A stretch of 64,000 nt of DNA, taken from positions 31,669,942-31,733,941 of the forward strand of contig NW_004624730.1 of NCBI RefSeq assembly GCF_000247695.1, given 5' to 3'. Made by a program: the position numbers and the translations under genes. This stretch comes from Heterocephalus glaber. Its lineage: Eukaryota; Chordata; Mammalia; Rodentia; Bathyergidae. Within the stretch, counting starts at the first letter, position 1. Every line of letters begins with the position of its first letter. The notes beneath the pieces were generated by a model. That model saw only the letters and a program-made list of their open reading frames with translations. It did not search any database and was not told the DNA's origin. This document shows, piece after piece, positions 35,851 to 47,300 of the stretch.

Positions 35851-37369
35851 CAATATTTTTATTTTAAATATATATGAAGTATATATTATGAGTCATATTC
35901 ATGTATACGAGTCTTACTTGGTTTCTATCAAACTTTAATTTTGAATGTCTGTATGTAAAAACAAGGCACAGAACTGCAGAAACATTTTTTTTTAGGAAAC
36001 ATTTTTAGAAAATAAAAAAAAGATATTTATCAAAGCTACTTTTGATTTGTCACTAATTTCAGCAGTAAATTTTCCATAAAGCACCTTGAAACATCAGGCC
36101 TAAGCCACTCTAATAGATACAGATAGTGGAAAACCATATAAAGAAATTTATTTTAAAACATTTTATTATAATGAGACATTTTAAGTCAAAGATGCAAGTA
36201 GTTTAAACTTGCGTCTGGGCTGAATTTTTCCATATGCAGTCATATTTAAATTTCACTTTGAATAAGTAACACATTCACAGTAAAATAAATCAATGAGTAC
36301 ACAGGGTATGTGCAACACATGTATCTCATTCCTCTCCAGAATTATCCCCTTCAACCCTCCACCCCCGCCAGCCATAGTTAGCAGCTTCTTGTGTGTTCTT
36401 CAGTCCTATGTGCAAACACACAGGGAATATGTGTGCTTCTACATTTTAGCTATTTTGTACTTCTGGGTTAAAGAAGAACTGCACACTGTGGGGAGGAGAG
36501 GCTGATTAAGACTGAGGACAAAGTGAGACAGTTTCTCCCAAACTCAGAGCTGGGCCAGGTGAAGCTGGACTGGCAGGGCCTTCACAAAGCCTCTGTCATC
36601 CCAGATTGGTTCCCTATGGTGGATCAAGCTGGTTGAGGATTGTGTGGGTCCTGTGAAGAGGTGGTGATGCCCTCTAGTGTAGACTGTACTCTTCCACCTC
36701 ACCCGAGGCATCTGAGTGAACATTTATGCAGAAGGCTCCACCTCTTCCTTGAAAATAAAATACTGCTTATGTCATGCCATTTTCACCTCCTCCTAGAGTT
36801 CTGAGCCTTTTTGTCTCATCACAGGCACCATTTTCCCCTGGCAAGTATTTCTACTGCATGCTCAACCCCTGCCTTTGCCTACCTGTCTCAGTTTAGCTTT
36901 CCTGGGTGCAAATTTAGAGTGGTCTCTTGTCTCCTTCTGATAGCTCCTGTCCTGCCCATACCTACAGTCTCATACTTCTCTTTCACCAGCCTACTGGCCA
37001 GTATTCTGAGAAAAATATCCTAGGTCCACAAGGTCATTGGCCTTAAGCGGCTCAAGTTAATATATGTAAGGCATGGTTTACAAATATTCCTCTGCTCTGC
37101 TCTACAAGTCTCTCCAAAATAGGGTTCCCCGGTTTATTGAATGAGAATACAATATCCCCAGTTGAATTTGAATTTCAGATAAACAATGGATAATTTTTAG
37201 TGTAGTATAGGAACTACAATCTTTCATCTGTATTTTATCTGCCAACCCTACTCCAAAATCAGTTGAGCGGTTAAATTAAACAATTGTCCTAATCTGCATG
37301 TCTTTGCCCTAAAAACAAAGTTCTAATCCTCCCTTTAATGGCCAGGGCCTATGCATGGCACAACATCTC
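35851..37369. other. Intergenic DNA, nothing recognised
   Basis: No supported gene or named repeat. Confidence 0.35.
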
Positions 37370-39390
37370 ACCAGTTTCAAAACTGGGCATTTTGAGCAGC
37401 TTTGGGCCAGTGCAGGAAGAATTTCAAAGTGGTTGCTAGGTGGCAGATTTCCACTCTGGAAAGTATTTTCCAAATTCTATTTGTACTGCTGAGTGACAGT
37501 AGCTTGGTATCAAGTACAAATGTGTATGGTTTAGACTCTCTGTTACTATTTTTCTCCAAATTTAAAATATATGGCAAAACTGAGTTTAAATAACATGTCT
37601 AAACAGCTTTGTCTCTGAAGCCAAATGCCAGCATGTCTAAGTTAAACAGAGAACCAAGCAATCATGGAGCTTAACGTATTTCAGCTATTTTTCCCTGCTG
37701 GATTTTTGAGATAGGTAAGAATGGACTTCTTCCAAACAAATCTGAGCAGAAGAAAACTTGAAAGTCCAGGCCAGTCTTAAGTATCCCCACATGATTCCTG
37801 ATACAATTTTACCTGGAAAATGAAGTACACACAACAGATTTTTTTAAAATCTTGAGTTCTTTTGCAAATACAAAACTCTTCACACAACAGAACAGTGTGT
37901 TCTATTAAGATACCTCTTTGTTCAAACTATCAAAGTTCATGAAACAAGAGTTGTGATTCCACATGACATTTTGTTAATCAAGAGAGAAAACGGGATCCAG
38001 GAAAGGACAGAGAAGGAGGTAAATAGATGCTGAGAAATAATCACTCAAAAACAACAGTAATGATAGCACTTGAAAACCAATTCCCTCAAAGGACAGCACC
38101 CTGTTTAGAGCTTGGTCATGTTAGTGTAATATTAAAAGCTGACTCCAAATTAAACATAACAGAATTAAACCACATCTGAGCCTTGCTTCAATAAAGTGTT
38201 GGCTCTTTGTTTGTTTGCTTATCATTCAATACCTGACCTCTCTCAAGCACTGAGGGATAAGAACAAAGCAAAGAATCATGCTAAATTAGCGCTTGAAGGA
38301 ACTTTAAATTATTCTCCTTATTGGTGCTCAGATTTTGCAAAGAAAAAATTTAAATATGTATCAACAGGAAATGTGCTGGTACATTATGTCATAGTAATTG
38401 GAATCATCTGAAATTGCTGATATTTTGACTAACAAAAATGGTAGTTTAATTTGGTTCTATCTAATGTACTGAAGCCGTTAAAAGTACATGGTAGTTCTGT
38501 GAGTATTGGTGTGAAACAACTGCTATACAAGCTAAATTATAAGAAATAGAGTAGGGTAATGTTAAAGGGTGTTAGTATGTGTGGAGTATGTGTGGGGATG
38601 CACCCACCATATATCTTAAAATACCACAATTGGTTTAAAATGGATGCCTCTAGAGAAAATTAGACACGAGTGAGATATTTTATTTTTGTGCACTTCCAAT
38701 TTTTGCCACATGTACGCATTAAAAATTTTAAAGCAAGCAAATGAAACAAAACCACAAGGAAGCAGCTCTTTAAAGGGGTGAAGGGTCTGTTCACGCCACA
38801 CAGTGAGCTCAGAGTAGAACCCACTGACAAAAGTGCTGCTCAAATGCTTATCTCATCCCCATAATTCAAAAAGCAAGAAACAATTTGTAGGCCTGACCTG
38901 GGGCTGTGAGAGGAGCTTTCCAAATTGACCTTATGGTTTATCTGGGAACTTGATCACTCCAGATAAATGGAGATCTTCCCTTCCAACCACTGTGTTGCTT
39001 GAGGTTCAATATATCAGATCTGATTTATTCTCACTGTGATCAGCATGAGCAGATTGAGTGCTGTGTGTAAGAGCTGGGAACAAGGAAAAAGCCCTTTGCC
39101 TCTGATTAAGTCTTCCTACCATTTCCCTTAGCTATGGCCACCAAGAGTCTTCTGGGATATGTTCATTGAGTCTTTACCCTTCTCTCATTATGATCTATTT
39201 TCTTTGCCCTGGAGTTAGGAATGACAATTTTATTCTAATTATTTGTTGTTCAGGACAAAGGGAAAGTTAATTAGAAATCTGGTTTTTTTGCAATTGCCTC
39301 ACCAGACCTCTCCTGTGCCCAGCATTTGTCCTACTTCTGTGTTCTATTTTCCTCTAGCCACTGGACTGGTCATATCCAAATTACTCTAAT
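37370..39390. other. Repeat-poor intergenic block, candidate regulatory DNA
   Basis: About 2 kb without SINE, L1 or LTR sequence I can identify, in a window where such elements are dense. It lies 7-9 kb upstream of the ARHGEF26 promoter. There is no coding potential. Short motifs such as AGATAA/TTATCT and GTTAATCA occur but are not evidence alone. Confidence 0.35.
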
Positions 39391-39394
39391 CTAT

Positions 39395-39520
39395 ACTAGT
39401 GAGGAAAAACTTCATTTTGTGGTTGAAGAAACTATGGTCTTACAGATTAAATGACTTGTCCTCACTCCCACAACTGGAAAATAGCAAACACAAACTGAAA
39501 ACCAGCTTCCTGATTTCCAG
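39395..39520 (-). mobile_element. MIR SINE
   Basis: CATTTTGTGGTTGAAGAAACTATGGTCTTACAGATTAAATGACTTGTCC is the reverse MIR core. Confidence 0.6.
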
Positions 39521-39759
39521 CCAAGGGTCCCAAGTCTTGAAATTAAAACTGCTTATTTCTCCCCTCCCCTCCAGCTATTGCCCTATTTTTTCCTCCCTTT
39601 TATTGTCAAAATTCCCACACTTCCAGTTAAGTGCCTATATTATTTTCTGACTGCTTTTTCCATAATCCCTGAAAGTTGAATGCTATGTCCATCAAGTGGG
39701 AAAGTACTTGTAAACAAGTAACATTTTAGCCTAAGACGCCACCAAAGGTGAGTTTTTTA

Positions 39760-39927
39760 GCCAGGCGTGGTGGTGCATGCCTGGGAGGCTGAGGCAGGAG
39801 GATCACGAATTCAAGCCCAACCTGGGAAACTTAGTGAGACATTGTCTCAAAATAAAAACTAAAAAGGGGTAGTAATGTAGCTTAGGGCAAAAACCCTGGA
39901 TTCAGTCTCCAGTCCTCCTAAAAAAGA
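39760..39927 (+). mobile_element. B1-ID dimer SINE
   Basis: B1 part AGCCAGGCGTGGTGGTGCATGCCTGGGAGGCTGAGGCAGGAGG...GTGAGACATTGTCTCAAAATAAAAA, followed by a shortened ID part (GTAATGTAGCTTAG...CCCTGGATTCAGTCTCC) and an A-rich tail. A short internal deletion follows CATGCCTG. Such dimers are known from squirrel-related and some other non-murid rodents. Confidence 0.88.
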
Positions 39928-39965
39928 TCCTTGTAGAGCATGGTGTGTGTGAAGTGACTAATAGG

Positions 39966-40059
39966 TTATTATTATTATTTTTTTGGTACTGGGAATCGAA
40001 CTCAGGTCCTTGCACTTGTGAGGCAGGCGGTGGAACCACTGAGCTAAATCCCCAGCCCC
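39966..40059 (-). mobile_element. Young ID-type SINE
   Basis: (TTA)n-like tail, GGTACTGGGAATCGAACTCAGGTCC...ACTGAGCTAAATCCCCAGCCC. The perfect 14-bp direct repeat aagtgactaatagg lies at 39952-39965 and 40060-40073. Confidence 0.95.
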
Positions 40060-40099
40060 AAGTGACTAATAGGATTATGATCTGAATTTTCTTTGGGAA

Positions 40100-40185
40100 A
40101 CTCTTGATAGCTGTTCCTACTTTGTAAAACTATTGTAAGGACTAAATTATTTAATATACACAAAGGACTTCAGATGGTTAGGTAA
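40100..40185 (+). mobile_element. MIR 3' fragment
   Basis: CCTACTTTGTAAAACTATTGTAAGGACTAAATTATTTAATATACACAAAGGACTTCAG fits the MIR 3' section. Confidence 0.55.
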
Positions 40186-40988
40186 AATGTATAAATATAC
40201 AGTATAATATATGTTTTATATATATATTATTATATGTGCTACAGAAGTCTTTTGGGGACATTTTTTTCTAAATAAGAACTAATCAATCCTCAAAACCTTT
40301 TTTTTTTCAAGTATCCTTTCTAGATTTCGCTTTGTCATTTTGACTTACCATTTCATTGTCTCAGGAATCATGGGAATACTATCCTTTTCAGAACATTTAC
40401 TATCTGGAAGGTGGAAATGTGGAGCTCCAGTTAGCAGGTAGCACCTTGCTATGGCCCAGGTAACCTAACAGATGGCTGCAGTCACACAAGCGAATCTAGG
40501 CAAGACCCACAGAACATCTGCCAAAGCTGCCCACAGAATGGTGAGAAACAAATAAGAAAGGTTGCTATTCTATGCTAATGTCTGCCTGGTTTATTTGACT
40601 GTAGAATATAATAAAAAATCACTTTTACTCTGGCTTTCGAGAGGTAGAAATGCTAATATTTTGGTAAATATCACAAATCTAGGCATTAATTATATCTACA
40701 TAGTTACTTGCAGTTTGTGAAACTCAAAGTAGGACATTGTGTATAAGGGATTTAACAGCAGCTTTTTCATCATAAAAGAACATATTTTGGATTTTTAACT
40801 GAATGTTTATATATCTACACTATTATTTTTAGTGGTTGCACTGCACAGCATAGTTTACAACCAGTCACCTACCACAGATAGTCTAAAGTTTTGGCTACTA
40901 TAAGAAATGGTTTGATGAAGATTCTTGAATATAATTTTGTATACACACATCAAGGATTATTTCCTCAGGATTAAATCTTAGGTATGGA

Positions 40989-41088
40989 CAGTGGTTTCAC
41001 TGCCTCCTGCACAAGCGCAATGAACCTAGTTCGATCCCCGATACCAAAAAAAAAAAAGAAAGAAAGACAGACAGACAGACAGACAGAC

Positions 41089-41131
<43 letters not shown>

Positions 41132-41221
41132 AATTGCTCCCCTTTGGGCTGAGGATTTAGCTCAGTGGTTCTGCTTCCTACTCCACAAGGGCAAGGACCC
41201 AAGTTCGATCCCCAGTACCAA
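40989..41221 (+). mobile_element. Composite insertion: two ID SINEs and microsatellite moved as one unit
   Basis: First unit (40989-41056) lacks its first bases and starts CAGTGGTTTCACTGCC...TAGTTCGATCCCCGATACC. A tail of A, (GACA)n and (GAAA)n follows to 41131. Then comes a short non-SINE spacer (TTGCTCCCCTTT) and a complete second unit from about 41146 (GGGCTGAGGATTTAGC...AAGTTCGATCCCCAGTACC). The perfect 16-bp direct repeat aaatcttaggtatgga flanks the whole block at 40973-40988 and 41222-41237, not the individual units. Confidence 0.9.
41057..41131 (+). repeat. (GACA)n(GAAA)n microsatellite
   Basis: Six to seven GACA units followed by a GAAA run, inside the composite SINE. Confidence 0.95.
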
Positions 41222-41464
41222 AAATCTTAGGTATGGAGTTGCTAGATTGAAGATTTGGTTGTTTTCAAGTTTTTTATTATTATCTAATTTCTATCCAGAA
41301 AACTGTACCAGTTTACATTCTCACAACAAATTATTCAGATCACTCTTTTGCCTGCACTTTTACTAACAGTGAGTATTGCTTTATTTAAATCTTTGTGAAT
41401 CTAATGGATGAAAAACTACCATCTCATTTCTTTTTAAATTTTGTGTTTATTACTCATATTGACT

Positions 41465-41860
41465 ATGTTGTGGGATTTTAAGAGACAGGAGAGACCAATG
41501 GGTGATACAGGAGGATTTATTCCAGGTTTTATGTGTATACTGGCTCAGTGGACTAATGTCCAGTGTCTGAGTCCAGAACAAAGGAAAGGCTCCAGTTTTA
41601 TGTATTTGGTTGAAGGAGATTGGCATGAAACTTGTGGGGGCCAAGAGAGCTTACAGAAGCCAGACAAAGAGACAAAAACAATCACTCAGTGATAGCCTTG
41701 TTACTTAACCTTGAAAGAAGACAGAGCCTAGTGAATCTTGTGAGATAAGATGACATAAAGTTTGCTTACAGGACATAGTTGCCAATTTTATCTGTACCAG
41801 AACAAGGAGTGGAGCTCGAGGGGGGCTGCTCAAGGCTAGGAAAAACTTGTTTTTCTTTAA
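41465..41860 (-). mobile_element. Possible ERV LTR, reverse orientation
   Basis: GAGACAGGAGAGACCAATGGG...GAGGATTTATTCCAGG...CAGTGTCTGAGTCCAGAACAAAGG reads like an LTR 3' part in reverse (TTTATT as reverse poly(A) signal). The boundaries are not visible. Confidence 0.35.
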
Positions 41861-42296
41861 GTCCTGCCTTAAATATATTTTAATATATGGTATATTTTTG
41901 TGAATGGGCACCCGTGTCTTTTCTAAAATGGTTTTTTTTCACTCAGCTCGTTTTTCCATTGTTAGTTATCTTTTTCTAATTGATTTGTAAATGAAATAAA
42001 TATTAACACATTGTATGTTATTTTAATATATTTCAATATTTTTCTCTAATTTCTTTAAGAAATTTCCTTCAAATTTTATGGACTTATATGCTTTACTTAA
42101 CACAAAAAGAGTACACTTTTTAAGTTGTCAAATCTGTCAAACTTTGGCTTTTTTATTTCTGATACTAGTGTCAATAGATTGGTTTTTTTAAAAGGATACC
42201 AGAGTTGAAGTCCCTTTAGAGAGTGTCAGCTGCTATCCAGGTAAAATCCAGAACCTTCAATCTGTGTCACACATCATGTTCTGTTCTCATCATATC

Positions 42297-42693
42297 TGTT
42301 ATGGTTTGTGTCCAGATGTTCTCCCAAAGCCTCATGTGGTCATTGGTGGGGCTTTTTCAGAGATGGCTGAATCTAGAGTGTGTGATGCTGGGATTAAGGG
42401 TATGTGATTACTAAATCAGTCCACTGATTGGTTTGGCACTGCCCTAAGCCCAGTAGCCTAGATAGAGTATAAAAGGGGCAGAAAAAAGTTGCTAAGGCCC
42501 CTTGCTTGCTTTGCTACCTTTTGCTTGCCATGAACTGTTTCTCCTCTATGATCCCTGTCTGCCATTAACCCTTCCATGGAGCCAGCCAGTTATGGCTGAA
42601 ACCTCCACAAACTGTAAGCTAAATAAACCTTTCCTCCTTTAACTTGTGGGTGTAGGGTATTTTGTCCCAGCAATGAGAATAGTAACTAAGACA
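42297..42693 (+). mobile_element. MaLR solo LTR
   Basis: TGTTATGGTTTGTGTCC start and GTAACTAAGACA end. GTATAAAAGG (TATA) at 42468, AAATAAACC (poly(A) signal) near 42622. The flanking 5-mers atatc and gtatc match at four of five bases. It is the best-preserved copy of the family seen at 15.1-16.7 kb. Confidence 0.88.
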
Positions 42694-42769
42694 GTATCTA
42701 ACCAAGTTTATCACCCACGTCTTCTAAATAAAAAACCTTCTGCTCTGATAAACATGGTCTGTTGGTTAT

Positions 42770-42945
42770 TTCAGCAATGGGCTCTGGAGTATGACAGAGA
42801 ATTAAGTTAGGAGTCTGAGTCAGCCATTTGCCAACAGTATGAAAAGCAATTTCTGAGCCTTGACATTTCATATTTAAGATCAGATTCATATGAAGTCAAA
42901 TTGTGTAGTGAATAAGAGTATTTAACATATAGTGAGCACTAAATG
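42770..42945 (+). mobile_element. MIR SINE
   Basis: GGGCTCTGGAGTATGACAGAGAATTAAG...CAGCCATTTGCCAACAG...AGTGAGCACTAAATGAATG, a diverged MIR order. Confidence 0.5.
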
Positions 42946-42949
42946 AATG

Positions 42950-43115
42950 TTGGTTCTCCAATCATCTCTCCATGTTTTTGCTCATGCTGGGACATTTCTC
43001 TGGGATACCCTCCTCTTCTTTCCCACCTTGGAATATTTTGCTCAGTTTTATCTGCTTCATAAAGGTTTTCATAAAATAGGGAGCTTACTCATGCATCTTA
43101 TTCAGTTTGAGTGTC
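42950..43115 (+). mobile_element. L2 fragment
   Basis: TTTTTGCTCATGCTGGGACATTTCTCTGGGATACCCTCCTC...GCTCAGTTTTATCTGC resembles the L2 3' region. Confidence 0.5.
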
Positions 43116-45106
43116 AATACATTATCATTTTAGGAATGTTTAATGAGCCAAGATATAAGCTTCAGGAAGGCCTGGTCCATTGCTTCACATTTAAATATAT
43201 CAAAGAGTATTCATGTAAAGTATAAATAGATAAATAACAGGTACATGGGACATAACAGCAAAGATAATAAGACTAATTAATAAATTTCACTTAAAGACAT
43301 AATTGACTTAATAAATGTAGCCCTATATCCTTCATTACACCACTGAATATTCTAATAATTCAATACACCATTGATATATACCATTCCAAAAATTCAGTAT
43401 ATTCTATTTCTCCAACTTGAAGAAGCATTGAGCCTCATCTTTTAAATTCTCTGAAAGTAGGATGTGTCTTGGTATCAAATAAATACCCACAGGCCAAGTG
43501 ACAATGATGATACAGTTGACATTGCCTCTGTATTTGTGATTATGACAATAACTGTTCAAATTGTCATCACTTCTGTTAAATTCTATGCAGTGTAGTGTAT
43601 ATGTATCAAAGACAGCTACTAAGAAATTCAAATGAAAACAGGACAAATTGACACCTCAGTTCAGGAGAAAGAAATTCCAAAGCAGTGAGAGACAACAGAG
43701 CAATAAAATAGTTTGTGTGTCACGTAGCACTTAGAGGCAAGGCATGGAACTACAATTTTTCAGAAATTTCTGGTCATTAATAAAGAAGTTGCATACCCTG
43801 TAACAATATATAATTCAGTTGAACAATAAATGTTCAATTGAACATTTCTATGTTTTAGTCAAATAAGATAGTAACAGCATCAAATTTGCAGCATCATTGT
43901 CAGGGGTTGGGAAGAAAATCCCAGAGACAAGACTACAATATTCTTTTAAGAAAGGCTGTATTATCAATGATATTGTGTTGAAAAACACATGTATGAAAGC
44001 TCTTCCTGAAAAATTAGGCTCTGAAGAATTAGGCTTGATATACAAAACTAATCAATTTATTCTACTGACATTTTACTTTCTTATACATACATGTTAGTAA
44101 AATGTCCAAGTCTAAAAGCACTCAGCAAATATACAGTAAAACTATGTGATACAACATTTGTTATAGTTTAATTAGCAGTTCTTTTGATTTCTTGATGGTA
44201 CACATAATTGGAGATGTCACAGATTTTAAAATATATGAAAAAATGAATAAAAACTAAAACATAGGCACCAGGTCTGTGAGTCTCCAAACTTTAGTGGTAG
44301 AAGGTGTTTCACTGTGTTGTTCTGGTGGTATTATGTTGTTGCTTAGGAATGAGGTAAGCAGATCCTGTGAGTTCCTCACAAACTTAAATTACACTTGTTT
44401 ACAGAACCAACCTAATTTGAAGAGAAGCTAACTTCTTGTATCATCTCCTACCGGTTTAAAAGTCAAGTCACAGATTCCATTCTAATTTGGGTAAACATTG
44501 CATATGTCATTAGCTAAGCACTTTTAAAATTATACTTTTTCCAAAGCAAAAGTAATGTGTATTGATATAAAAAAATGCCCCATATTAAAAAGTGTTCAGG
44601 TATGAATATATAATCAATCATATTTCTTCCAATCAATATATTCAGTAAATTTCTTTTAAAAAATATTTCTTGTAAATGTTTTGACACCATTTCTTTTTCT
44701 AGCTTACAAAAATATCTCAGATCAAACCAATATGCTTTCATTGTACAATTTTGATAACTACAGAAATGTATAAAGATGAAACACATCATCCTTTATTTCA
44801 ACACACAAAGATTGCTTCTTAATATTTTGGGCCATTGCATTCCATGTATCTAGAGCAAAAACAAGTAGTAAAACTTGCATACAGGATGCTCACTACATTC
44901 CCACTCAGTGAGAAATATGAAAGAGAACTTGGAGAAGGGCTCTGTCTTGCTAATACCACCAATAATACGGATGTAATGTTTTAAAATCACTTATCTCAAG
45001 TTTGCCTTGAAATTCCCACACAACATGAGTTTGGTGCGAACACAATCAACTTTCTGCTCTGGCAACGAAGCACTAAGGGAAGAATGGTCACTGTCCTCAC
45101 TATATT
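43116..45106. other. Intergenic DNA, nothing recognised
   Basis: A/T-rich. It contains a perfect 20-bp palindrome at 43828-43847 and no gene I can support. Confidence 0.35.
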
Positions 45107-45490
45107 CCTCTTATTCATCCATTTATTCATTTATTCAACACGTGTCTATTACGTGTCCACTATGTTCCTGGAATACATTCGGGAAACAAACACGGCCCTT
45201 ACCCTCTTGCAGATTATAGTGGAAAGACATAATGAACACAAACACATAAATACATACGCACGTATATATTTAACATTTTTGATAAGTGTGGAAAAGGAAG
45301 ACAACAGGTGGCTGGGAAAAATAAAGGGGCAATGGTCTATTTCAGGTGGGATGAGGGAGGCCTGTGATAAGTCAGAAAGTGAAGAAGGAACCTAAGTGTA
45401 CGTTCAGAAGCTGCTAAACTTTAAGGGTGGGCAGTGAGGGAGACAGGAAACGGGACAAGACAGGCTGAAGAGGTCACGCAGCCAATGCAA
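45107..45490 (-). mobile_element. L2 fragment
   Basis: TTCATTTATTCAACACGTGTCTATTACGTGTCCACTATGTTCC...AAACACGGCCCTTACCCTC...AGATTATAGTGG is the reverse complement of an L2 3' end. Confidence 0.7.
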
Positions 45491-45579
45491 AAGATTTTGA
45501 ATTTTATTTAATGCACTACTGCCTTTTTCTATGTACGGATTCAGAATTTAATTTGATGTATAGTTGTGTGTGTGTGTCT

Positions 45580-45653
45580 GTGTGTTTGTTTTTTGGGGGT
45601 TTTTTTGGTACCAGGGATCGAACTCAGGTCCTTGCGATTGCGCAGCAGGCGGC
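45580..45653 (-). mobile_element. 5'-truncated ID-type SINE in a TG repeat
   Basis: T/G-rich tail, GGTACCAGGGATCGAACTCAGGTCCTTGCGATTGCGCAGC, stopping at GGCGAAAA. The A-box half of the element is missing. TGTGTG sequence lies on both sides. Confidence 0.88.
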
Positions 45654-45940
45654 GAAAATGTGTGTGTGTTAAAGTTCATTTATTTTTACTAGGTAACACT
45701 TAAGGATTAAAGCATGCAAGATCCGAAGATTATTCAAAGAAAATTCTCCCTCCTTCCGTTTCCTAACCACCAGCTCTCCTCCCCTCAGCTGCCAATGTGT
45801 CTCCCTCCGGAAATATTCCAGTCGCAAACAAGCAGATCTATTTGTCTGTAATATAAGGCACTTTAAACAGCGCAGGAAAGGCATGGGTTTTAAAACCGCC
45901 CGAACGCTGAGGCCAGGGCTCAAGCATTTCACGCACTACT
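45654..45940. other. Upstream flank of the ARHGEF26 CpG island
   Basis: The last unique sequence before GC content rises; nothing specific seen. Confidence 0.4.
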
Positions 45941-47300
45941 CCACCTCCAGTTCAGGGAGGAGACAAGCGGACTGCACCTCTGTAGTGTTCCTGCCCACGC
46001 CGTTGTCCCGCTGCCGCCACCCCGCAGCTCCCAGCAGGCACTGGCAGGCTCAGCACCCAATTTAGGTGCACGCGTGGGCTTCATTGGAGGCTAGGAACGG
46101 AAAGACCGAGGCTCCCGGCGGGCAACGACCCTGGGGAGTCCGCGCCTGGCCACGGCGGGGCGGAGCCACGGCGGGGCGGGGCCAAAATCAGGGGCGGAAC
46201 CGGCACCACGGGCGGCTGCAACTTTCTCCGGCGCTGTAGCTGAGGCGCTTGGATCCCGCACTCGGGCCACCCACGGGGCAGTGGGCGCTCGTAGGCCCCC
46301 GGCTCTGCAAACTCCGAAGGCGGAGCCGCCTGCGAGCCGAACAGCGGGAGCGCTCGGGGACCCTTGACGGGGGCAGCCGGCTGGATGGCGGCGGAGGGAA
46401 TCGTCCCGCGGTGAGTTTCCCAAGAAAGTTGAACCCGTCCCAAGTTTCCTGTGCTTCGGCTTGAACCCAGCGAGTTGGCGTCGGGCTCGTTCCGTGCGGG
46501 TGGTCGTTGAGCACGGGAGTGACGCGAAGGTGTCTGGATTAATCCGTCTGGGAAGCAGCCCAGGTTTCTTCCCCGGACTCCGCGCGGCGCGGGGCGCAGC
46601 TTTTCGCCCGAGAAAGGGCGGGTAAGTGGCGCTCTGTGGCGTCCCGCGCAACAGCCGGTTTACCGCTGGGCTCGGAGCTGGCGCGTCTGCGAGACTTGTC
46701 CAGTTGTTCAGAGAAGGGTTCCGTAATTTACTCCCAGCTAGGCAACCTTAGGGGCTGACCCGAGGCCCTGCTATGGACGGCGAGAGCGAAGTGGATTTTT
46801 CTAGCAACAGATTAACCCCTTTATGGCGGAGGCGGTCGACCCCTGAGCCCCAGCTGCTGGGCCGGAGCAAACCGAGGCCCCAGTCCTACCAGAGCCCCAG
46901 CGGGTTGCTGATCACGGACTTCCCAGTGGAGGAGCTGGGGACGCTGCCGGCGGCGCAGACTCCCGCCCGGCTGCCCACCTCGTCGGACGGCAGGACGGTG
47001 CAGAAGAGCCCCCTCCTTCTTTGCACCCATCGGTGGGCGGTGACCAATGGGCGGACGGTCTCCCCGGAATACAGAGCTGCTTCTCCTCGACCCCGACGGT
47101 CCAAGTCACCCCAAGTCCCCAAAGCGGCTTCGGGCGGCTCCCCGAAGTCTCGGGCGAATGGCACGGTGACGTCGCCTGCCCCGCCGCCTCCGCTGAGCAC
47201 CCCGCGGACTCCTGCTGTTCCCGCACCCTCCAGCCCGGAGGACCCCACCGGAGTGACTGCCAGCCGGCTGCCTTCACCCACTATCAATGGTCTTGCCTCC
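45940..47300 (+). promoter_or_regulatory. ARHGEF26: CpG island promoter of ARHGEF26
   Basis: GC and CpG rise sharply from about 45940 and stay high through the first half of the coding exon. GGGGCGG boxes occur at about 46156, 46173, 46178 and 46190, which are Sp1/KLF-type sites. No TATA box is obvious, so dispersed initiation around 46.2 kb is likely. The island is embedded in DNA of low GC and marks the only convincing promoter in the window. Confidence 0.85.
46210..46410 (+). other. ARHGEF26: Probable ARHGEF26 exon 1 (5' UTR)
   Basis: The right end is supported by the strong donor CCGCG|GTGAGT at 46410/46411. The start is only an estimate, placed just downstream of the GC boxes. The acceptor of the next exon lies somewhere in 46703-46753; candidates end at 46703 (TTGTCCAG), 46711 (TTGTTCAG), 46737 (ACTCCCAG) and 46751 (CAACCTTAG). 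The exon carries an upstream ATG at 46385-46387 (ATGG). An unspliced transcript beginning upstream of 46773 is the alternative. Confidence 0.55.

Larger units (their letters stand above)
40800..41440 (-). mobile_element. Old L1, interrupted by a composite SINE
   Basis: GGATTATTTCCTCAGGATTAAATCTTAGG, then after the insertion GAGTTGCTAGATTGAAG...AACTGTACCAGTTTACATTCTCAC...AACAGTGAGTATTGC...ATGAAAAACTACCATCTCATT: reverse-complement old L1 ORF2 end. Confidence 0.65.

Noticed and set aside
46091..46651. 186-codon minus-strand frame in the CpG island
   Set aside because: High GC removes stop codons by chance; R/P/G/S-rich composition and position over the promoter mark it as a shadow. An antisense transcript from the island remains possible but is not shown by the sequence.
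46886..47287. Overlapping minus-strand frames within the first coding exon
   Set aside because: Mirror frames of the GC-rich ARHGEF26 coding sequence.
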